Source: JBBQKF01 sp038326615 (lineage in GTDB: Bacteria > Bacillota > Clostridia > Saccharofermentanales > UBA5734). From it: 8,856 bases of DNA. The number at the start of each line of letters is the position of its first letter. Position 1 is the stretch's first letter. The translations under genes and the position numbers were made by a program. A model generated the notes under the pieces. That model did no database searches. It saw only the letters and a program-made list of their open reading frames with translations, and was not told the DNA's origin. Below, in pieces: positions 3,755-8,856 of the stretch. The DNA is taken from the NCBI GenBank assembly GCA_038326615.1, contig JBBQKF010000104.1, forward strand, positions 1 through 8,856, read 5' to 3'.

Positions 3755-5680
3755 ATGGCTGATAGTGCTTACAGTATTATAAGGATCATTTCACCAACAG
3801 TGATTCCTGAAGAAAAATTAGAAATATTGGCGTCGAAATTTGCACAAAAATGCAATATAGCGCAGTATTCATATAAATTTGAAATGGATCAGTCACTAAT
3901 AGGAGGTCTTGTTATTTATGCTGGAGGATTTCGATATGATTACAGCATTAAGGGCCAGCTTGGAAGAATAGTTACTCAACTGAAATCTGCTTCAGCCCCT
4001 GATGCGGGTGATGCAAAAACTGAAGATGAAATTGCCAAACTGATAAACGAAACTTTGTCCGGAGCATTGGTGAGTTTTAAAGAGAAACCGATTGCGGCTG
4101 GAGATGATGGCCTTTTTAAAGATATAGCATCGATTAAAATGGCAGATGATTCAAAGGCGTCCGTTGTCGAGAAACTCTTTGAGAATTTCTCGAAATATGA
4201 TATAGATGCAGCTGTTGATGAAGTTGGTACAGTTATTTCTGTAAGCGATGGAATCGCAATGGTTTCTGGGATTGTTAATTGTAAAAATAACGAACTTGTT
4301 ATGTTCACAACTACAACATTCGGGATTGCAATGAATCTTGAAGAAAATCGTGTTGGTGTAGTACTGCTCGGCGATAATGATACTATATTTGAGGGCATGG
4401 TTTGCAAACGCACTGGCCGCACAATTGACGTACCAGTTGGGAAAGGCTTGCTCGGAAGGGTTGTTGACCCACTCGGTACTGCAATAGATGGTCAAGGTCC
4501 GATAGCAGCAACTAGGCGACGCGAGATTGAAGGACCAGCTCCTGGAATAATCGAAAGACAGCAAGTTAATGTTAGTCTTCATACAGGTATAACAGCAATT
4601 GACACAATGATACCAATCGGGAGAGGTCAAAGAGAGCTTATTATAGGTGATAGACAGACAGGCAAAACTGCGATTGCAATTGACGCAATTATTAACCAAA
4701 AAGGTAAAAATGTTTATTGTGTTTATGTAGCAATCGGCCAGAAAATGTCCACAGTAGTTTCTGTTGTTAATACACTTAGGAAACACGGTGCCTTGGACTA
4801 TACAATAATTGTTGTTGCAAGTGCCAGCTCTTCTGCATCAATGCAATATATTGCCCCTTATTCTGGATGTGCAATAGCAGAGGATTTAATGTATTCCGAA
4901 AACGCTGATGTGCTTGTTGTTTATGATGATCTTACTAAACATGCACAAGCATATCGTGCGATATCTTTGCTCTTGAGAAGACCTCCAGGCCGTGAAGCAT
5001 ATCCTGGGGACGTTTTTTATCTGCATTCAAGACTGCTTGAGCGTGCAGCAAGACTTTCAGATAAGTACGGAGGTGGATCTATTACAGCACTTCCGATTGT
5101 TGAGACACAAGGTGGCGATATTTCAGCATATATTCCAACGAACGTTATTTCTATTACTGATGGACAGATTTATCTTGAATCAGAACTATTTTTCTCAGGA
5201 CAACGTCCAGCCATTAACGTTGGACTTTCAGTATCCCGTGTCGGTGGTACTGCCCAGTCAAAAGCAATGAAAAAGGTTGCTGGTCCTCTTCGTATACATT
5301 TAGCTCAGTATAGGGAACTTGAAGCTTTTTCTCAGTTTGGTTCCGACCTTGACGAATCGACAAGAGCGCAACTGACAAAGGGTCGAAATTTATACGAGAT
5401 TTTGAAACAATCACAGTACTCTCCTGTATCAATGGAGAAACAAGTTATTCTGCTCCATCTTGCTAACACAAACAAATTTTGTACTTTTGACAAAGAAGAT
5501 ATAAAGCCATTTTTTGAACTTTATATTGTTTATGTAGCATCAATATATCCACAGGCACTTACAAGTATCAAAGAAACCGGAGAATTTTCCGATGAAGCTC
5601 AAAAGCTTGTAAACACAGCTTTTGGTGAATATTATCAACTTTGGAAAGCAGAACACGAGGATTATGGAACAGATATATGA
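3755..5680 (+). CDS. atpA: Delta C-terminal domain fused to F1 ATP synthase subunit alpha
   Basis: This 641-residue protein is about 130 residues longer than a normal alpha. Residues 5-78 read as the C-terminal domain of delta: an SPTVIPEEKLEIL start like the SA-PL-EE-KL strand and helix, then MDQSLIGGLVIYAGG (44-58) and YDYSIKGQLGRI (61-72), the counterparts of the D-LIGG-RIGD and DGS-RG-LERL motifs. Residues 79-130 are a linker rich in Ala, Asp and Gly. Alpha proper begins near 130: VGTVISVSDG (157-166), GRGLLGRV-like 229-236, Walker A GDRQTGKT (298-305), LLLRRPPGREAYPGDVFYLHSRLLERAAR (split over 405-433), SVSRVGG with the arginine finger Arg495, then the alpha C-terminal helical domain. 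No frame break is seen. AAGGGAAAGG inside the end of atpF serves as ribosome site. It overlaps atpG by 17 nt. The N-terminal domain of delta is absent here and anywhere in the window. Confidence 0.93.
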   Translation: MADSAYSIIRIISPTVIPEEKLEILASKFAQKCNIAQYSYKFEMDQSLIGGLVIYAGGFRYDYSIKGQLGRIVTQLKSASAPDAGDAKTEDEIAKLINETLSGALVSFKEKPIAAGDDGLFKDIASIKMADDSKASVVEKLFENFSKYDIDAAVDEVGTVISVSDGIAMVSGIVNCKNNELVMFTTTTFGIAMNLEENRVGVVLLGDNDTIFEGMVCKRTGRTIDVPVGKGLLGRVVDPLGTAIDGQGPIAATRRREIEGPAPGIIERQQVNVSLHTGITAIDTMIPIGRGQRELIIGDRQTGKTAIAIDAIINQKGKNVYCVYVAIGQKMSTVVSVVNTLRKHGALDYTIIVVASASSSASMQYIAPYSGCAIAEDLMYSENADVLVVYDDLTKHAQAYRAISLLLRRPPGREAYPGDVFYLHSRLLERAARLSDKYGGGSITALPIVETQGGDISAYIPTNVISITDGQIYLESELFFSGQRPAINVGLSVSRVGGTAQSKAMKKVAGPLRIHLAQYRELEAFSQFGSDLDESTRAQLTKGRNLYEILKQSQYSPVSMEKQVILLHLANTNKFCTFDKEDIKPFFELYIVYVASIYPQALTSIKETGEFSDEAQKLVNTAFGEYYQLWKAEHEDYGTDI

Positions 5681-6626
5681 TATAAAAAAGAGAATGAGGA
5701 GTGTTAACGACATTAAGCAGATGACTCATGCAATGCATTTGATCAGTGCTGTAAAGATGAAACGCGCCCGCTCGCAGTTATCGAAGACATTACCATTTTT
5801 TGATTTGTGTCGTGCCACCATGGCTGAAATTTATATACAAAGTCCAGAAATAACTCATCCCTTCTTTAATGAGCACAAGAAGAAAAAAGGTGAACCTCGG
5901 GTTATAGGATATTTTATTCTCACAGGCGATCAAGGTCTTGCTGGAGCATATAATCTCAATGTTATTAACACGGCAGAGAGACATATCCATGCAACGATGA
6001 TTGACCTTACGAAAAAAGGAATATATGCGATACCAAAGCTTTTTATTGCAGGGAAAATAGGTAAGGATCAGTTCAAAAAATCGGGATTTGAGATAGTTGA
6101 AAATTTTGAATATCCTATTGAGTCCCCAACATTTTATCGAGCCAGAGATATTTCAGATTATTTCCATGATATTTATGATCAGGAAAAACTTGATTCAGTT
6201 TATGCAATATATACAAGAATAAATTCAGCAATCGACATAAAACCAGTTGTTACTAAGCTTGTTCCGATATCATCAGAAGACTTGCTTGATGGAGTAAACC
6301 TTGATGTTTATAAGAAAAAACTGCCTGATCCTACGACGATAAATATAGAATTTATCCCTTCTGCAAGAGAAGTTATGAATTATCTTGCGAAAACATATTT
6401 AAATGGAATGATATATGGTGCACTTACTGAAGCCTTTGCAAGTGAACAAACAACCAGAATGTCAGCTATGAAAAATGCAACAGACAATGCCGAGGATATG
6501 CTTGATAGTCTGACACTAAAGAGCAACAGAGCTAGACAAGGCAAGATTACAGAAGAGATATCCGAAGTTGTAAGTGGTGCAGAATCATTAAATAAACGTG
6601 ATCAAGAAAAATTAATGGAGGACTAA
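5664..6626 (+). CDS. atpG: F-type ATP synthase subunit gamma
   Basis: The central rotor shaft, 320 residues from the ATG at 5664. I choose this start over an upstream non-ATG one at 5622 because MEQIYDIKKRMRSVNDIKQ aligns with the family start MxxxRDIKRRIKSVKNTxQ. The N-terminal helix (1-50) and C-terminal helix (about 235-309) form the coiled coil inside alpha3beta3. GDQGLAGAYN is the conserved SD-GLCG-YN loop of the Rossmann-like domain. The conserved C-terminal block runs from EQTTRMSAMKNATDNA to ITEEISEVVSGAESL. The protein then continues for about 11 residues (NKRDQEKLMED), where E. coli gamma ends at the SGAAAV position. The start lies 17 nt inside atpA with only GAGG three bases upstream, so translation is probably coupled to atpA. 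Confidence 0.95.
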   Translation: MEQIYDIKKRMRSVNDIKQMTHAMHLISAVKMKRARSQLSKTLPFFDLCRATMAEIYIQSPEITHPFFNEHKKKKGEPRVIGYFILTGDQGLAGAYNLNVINTAERHIHATMIDLTKKGIYAIPKLFIAGKIGKDQFKKSGFEIVENFEYPIESPTFYRARDISDYFHDIYDQEKLDSVYAIYTRINSAIDIKPVVTKLVPISSEDLLDGVNLDVYKKKLPDPTTINIEFIPSAREVMNYLAKTYLNGMIYGALTEAFASEQTTRMSAMKNATDNAEDMLDSLTLKSNRARQGKITEEISEVVSGAESLNKRDQEKLMED

Positions 6627-6627
6627 A

Positions 6628-8055
6628 ATGGCAGCAGGGAAAGTAATTCAAATCATAGGGCCTGTTATTGATATTCGTTTTGAAGAAAATGAACTTCCTA
6701 AATTAACGGAGGCTATTGACATTGAATTTGGACAAAAGAAGATTGTTGTTGAAGTTATGCAGCACAGGGGGAAGGGCGTAGTTCGTTGTGTTTCAATGTC
6801 TCCGACAGAAGGTCTTGCACGAGGTTCAATAGCAAACGCAACAGGAGCACCAATTACAGTGCCTGTGGGAGAACATATAACAGGACGTTTGTTTAATGTG
6901 TTAGGTGAACCGATAGATGAATTAGGCCCAGTAAAATATGATGCAATGTGGTCAATCCACAGACCAGCACCTAAATTTATAGACCAGTTTCCTACTGAGA
7001 AAATTCTCGAAACAGGAATTAAAGTAATTGACCTGCTATTACCTTATTCAAAAGGCGGTAAAATAGGGCTTTTCGGTGGGGCAGGAGTTGGGAAAACAGT
7101 TCTGATTCTCGAACTTATAAGAAACATTGCAACCGAACATGGTGGCTATTCAGTTTTTGCAGGAGTCGGTGAGAGATCAAGAGAAGGAAATGACCTTTGG
7201 AATGAGATGAAAGATTCAGGGATTTTGGATAAAACTGTTATGGTATTCGGGCAGATGAATGAACCACCCGGAGCTAGAATGAGAGCTCCTTTGACAGGAC
7301 TTACAATGGCAGAATATTTTCGTGACGTAAAAAACAAAGATGTTTTATTATTTATTGATAACATTTTCAGATTTGTACAGGCAGGCTCTGAAGTTTCAGC
7401 ACTTCTAGGTCGTATTCCTTCTGCAGTTGGATATCAACCTACTTTGGCAAATGAAGTTGGCGCTCTACAAGAACGTATTACATCAACAAAGAAAGGGTCG
7501 ATAACTTCAATACAGGCGGTTTATGTTCCGGCAGATGACCTTACAGACCCTGCTCCTGCAACTACTTTTGCACATCTGGATACAATTACTGTTTTATCAA
7601 GAGCAGTTGTTGAACTAGGAATATATCCAGCTGTCGACCCTCTTGAATCGTCTTCAAGAATACTTACTGAAGAAATAGTAGGAACTGAGCATTACCTTGT
7701 TGCAAGAAAAGTACAGGAAACATTACAACGATACAAAGAATTGCAGGACATTATTGCAATTCTTGGTATGGAAGAACTTACAGAACAGGATAAATTAATT
7801 GTTGCTAGAGCCCGTAAAGTCCAAAAATTCCTGTCACAGCCATTCCATGTATCTGAGAATTTTACTGGGATACCTGGCCAATTTGTTCCTGTAACAGATA
7901 CAATCAAAGGATTTTCCGAAATTGTATCGGGTAGTGTTGATCATATACCTGAACAGTTATTCTTCATGAAAGGCTCAATTAATGACGTCTACGATGCATA
8001 CAAAGGATACAAAGAGATATTGACACCTGACGGTAAAGAAGTTTGCGAGATCTAA
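6628..8055 (+). CDS. atpD: F-type ATP synthase subunit beta, catalytic
   Basis: The 475-residue catalytic subunit of F1 makes or hydrolyses ATP at its interface with alpha. The N-terminal barrel begins GKVIQIIGPVIDIRF (4-18). Walker A GGAGVGKT is at 150-157, with Lys156 and Thr157. GERSREGND at 181-189 carries the catalytic Glu182. Walker B is LLFIDNIFRF at 240-249 with Asp244. GRIPSAVGYQPTLANEVG (261-278) is the conserved catch-loop region. The DELSEED lever is EELTEQD (382-388), so it is less acidic than the classic form. Length and spacing are normal. GGAGG at 6617-6621 lies in the end of atpG, six bases before the ATG, and the gap to atpG is 1 nt. Confidence 0.98.
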   Translation: MAAGKVIQIIGPVIDIRFEENELPKLTEAIDIEFGQKKIVVEVMQHRGKGVVRCVSMSPTEGLARGSIANATGAPITVPVGEHITGRLFNVLGEPIDELGPVKYDAMWSIHRPAPKFIDQFPTEKILETGIKVIDLLLPYSKGGKIGLFGGAGVGKTVLILELIRNIATEHGGYSVFAGVGERSREGNDLWNEMKDSGILDKTVMVFGQMNEPPGARMRAPLTGLTMAEYFRDVKNKDVLLFIDNIFRFVQAGSEVSALLGRIPSAVGYQPTLANEVGALQERITSTKKGSITSIQAVYVPADDLTDPAPATTFAHLDTITVLSRAVVELGIYPAVDPLESSSRILTEEIVGTEHYLVARKVQETLQRYKELQDIIAILGMEELTEQDKLIVARARKVQKFLSQPFHVSENFTGIPGQFVPVTDTIKGFSEIVSGSVDHIPEQLFFMKGSINDVYDAYKGYKEILTPDGKEVCEI

Positions 8056-8207
8056 ATTTTACTTTGGGGACAGGAACAAAAGCAAAAAATTGGCTTTACA
8101 AAGGCAAAACCGTCATCGATTATAAGACGGCATAAAAATTGTATTAATAATAGAAATAAGTAGCAGTAAGAATAACTAAAACATTTTTAAAGGAGGGCAT
8201 ATCGTTT
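8056..8207 (+). other. Non-coding gap between atpD and atpC
   Basis: Most bacterial operons have only a short gap here; this one is 152 nt. It holds a small hairpin, CCGTC (8110-8114) with GACGG (8126-8130) and an 11-nt loop, without a following T-run, so it is not a convincing terminator. A very strong AAAGGAGGG ribosome site (8189-8197) precedes atpC. No promoter with both hexamers is evident. Confidence 0.6.
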
Positions 8208-8627
8208 ATGAGCGAGAAGAAAATTCATGTCGAAATTGTAACACCTTATGAACTCTTTTATGAAGGTGATGTAGACCAAGTAGTCCTTCCTGCTACAGAT
8301 GGTGAAATCGGAATATTACCTGGACATGTTCCTGTAATTGTGGCTTTAAATCCTGGTGAAATCCGTATCAAAGTTAACTCGAAAGATCTTTATATAGCTG
8401 GATCTGATGGATTTGCTGAGATTGAAGTCGATTATGCAATCATTGTTGTTGGCTCAGCCGAATGGCCTGAACAAATAGATATGAACAGAGCAACTCTTGC
8501 GTTGCAAAGAGCTCAGCAAAGAGTTCATTCACCTGAAACATCAATGCAGGAGATTACCCGCTCAAAGCGTGGTATCCTGAGAGCAAAAGCCAGAATAAAG
8601 GTAGCAGAAAGAATAAGCAAAAAATAG
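8208..8627 (+). CDS. atpC: F-type ATP synthase subunit epsilon
   Basis: A 139-residue subunit of the central stalk that couples gamma to the c-ring and regulates hydrolysis. The N-terminal beta-sandwich (1-86) has the family signature LPATDGEIGILPGHVPVI (27-44). The C-terminal helical hairpin spans about 90-139. Its first helix carries IDMNRA (90-95), matching the I/L-D-x-x-R-A motif known for ATP binding in Bacillus-type epsilon, so an ATP-sensing, extendable inhibitory arm is plausible. The loop between the helices (VHSPETSMQEI) is intact. Spacing from AAAGGAGG to the ATG is 11 bases. It ends with tandem TAG TAG. It is the last recognisable gene of the operon. Confidence 0.95.
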   Translation: MSEKKIHVEIVTPYELFYEGDVDQVVLPATDGEIGILPGHVPVIVALNPGEIRIKVNSKDLYIAGSDGFAEIEVDYAIIVVGSAEWPEQIDMNRATLALQRAQQRVHSPETSMQEITRSKRGILRAKARIKVAERISKK

Positions 8628-8856
8628 TAGTTAAATGAAATTATACTCGCCCCTTTAATACAATTTTATATTTACAACACACTAACAATAAAAGTTTAAT
8701 TCTAAAATTAATTTTATTTAGGAATTCCACCGGGAATCCTCTCTATTTCAATGGAGAAATGAAAGGTGTCTTTTTCTTTATAATATAGAAGTATGTTGTT
8801 ACTATAAGCATATGCTATTTATTCATTATATATTGACTAATATGACGATATCTGGT
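8628..8856 (+). other. AT-rich region after atpC with an imperfect hairpin
   Basis: No gene is seen in the remaining 229 nt. AGGA-A-TTCC (8720-8728) pairs with GGAATCCT (8733-8740), giving an 8-bp stem with one bulged A and an ACCG loop. The sequence after it (CTCTATTTCA) is only mildly T-rich, so its role as operon terminator is possible but unproven. TATAAT at 8779-8784 lacks a -35 partner. TTGACT at 8830-8835 could be a -35 for something beyond the window. Confidence 0.35.

Noticed and set aside
4151..4786. 211-codon minus-strand ORF opposite atpA
   Set aside because: It is a shadow of the alpha coding frame with Cys/Asn/Tyr-rich composition and no family-like motif.
4992..5270. 92-codon plus-strand ORF inside atpA
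   Set aside because: It lies out of frame within well-conserved alpha sequence and has no credible ribosome site or domain.
5622..5663. Upstream extension of atpG from a non-ATG codon at 5622
   Set aside because: The added 14 residues have no counterpart in gamma, and the ATG at 5664 gives the canonical N-terminus.
3755..5680. Sequencing artefact joining atpH and atpA
   Set aside because: A single-base error would leave the delta N-terminal domain upstream, but there are only 3 nt between atpF and this gene, and the frame is continuous through delta domain, linker and alpha.
8779..8784. Promoter for a downstream gene
   Set aside because: The TATAAT is isolated in AT-rich sequence with no -35 at suitable spacing and no following gene in the window.

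Overview
The window is a stretch of an AT-rich low-GC Gram-positive chromosome, most likely a clostridial Firmicute. Supporting signs are strong AGGAGG-type ribosome sites, A/T-rich codon choice, and uracil phosphoribosyltransferase (upp) and dCMP deaminase (comEB) lying just upstream of an F-type ATP synthase operon. I cannot fix the genus. All real genes are on the + strand. TAA, TGA and TAG all end well-identified genes here (TAG ends atpC), so a standard stop code is expected.

Layout. Positions 1-288 hold the apparent 3' end of an unidentified membrane-protein gene. Its frame carries one TAG and runs through a 12-bp tandem repeat (108-239). upp follows at 322-951 and is closed by a good intrinsic terminator (1035-1070). 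A gene-free stretch (952-1373) contains that terminator, two related dyads, a 26-bp perfect palindrome and a likely promoter. comEB (1374-1832) is followed after 3 nt by atpB, so dCMP deaminase appears to be the first gene of the ATP synthase operon: comEB-atpB-atpE-atpF-[delta/alpha]-atpG-atpD-atpC. Gaps of 117, 206 and 152 nt flank atpE and precede atpC. They contain hairpins, a 3 x 13-bp repeat and a possible 35-codon ORF whose stop overlaps the atpF start. No gene is seen after atpC.

How the genes work together. AtpB (a), AtpE (c ring) and AtpF (b) form the membrane ion motor and stalk. AtpA, AtpD, AtpG and AtpC form the catalytic F1 head with its rotor. The c-subunit site has the essential Glu but lacks the Gln and Ser ligands of well-known Na+ c-rings, so proton coupling is the more likely reading.

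The main finding is that no separate atpH (delta) gene exists between atpF and atpA. The atpA product is instead 641 residues long: residues about 5-78 look like the C-terminal, b-binding domain of delta, followed by a linker of about 50 residues and a complete alpha subunit. The N-terminal domain of delta, which normally clamps the top of the alpha3beta3 head, is missing. The peripheral stalk thus appears to be built with delta's b-binding domain fused to alpha, which implies three copies per F1 where ordinary enzymes have one. The gamma subunit also has an about 11-residue C-terminal tail, and that end lies near the same crown of F1. Met129 of the fusion sits where a normal alpha would begin and could be a fossil or an active second start.
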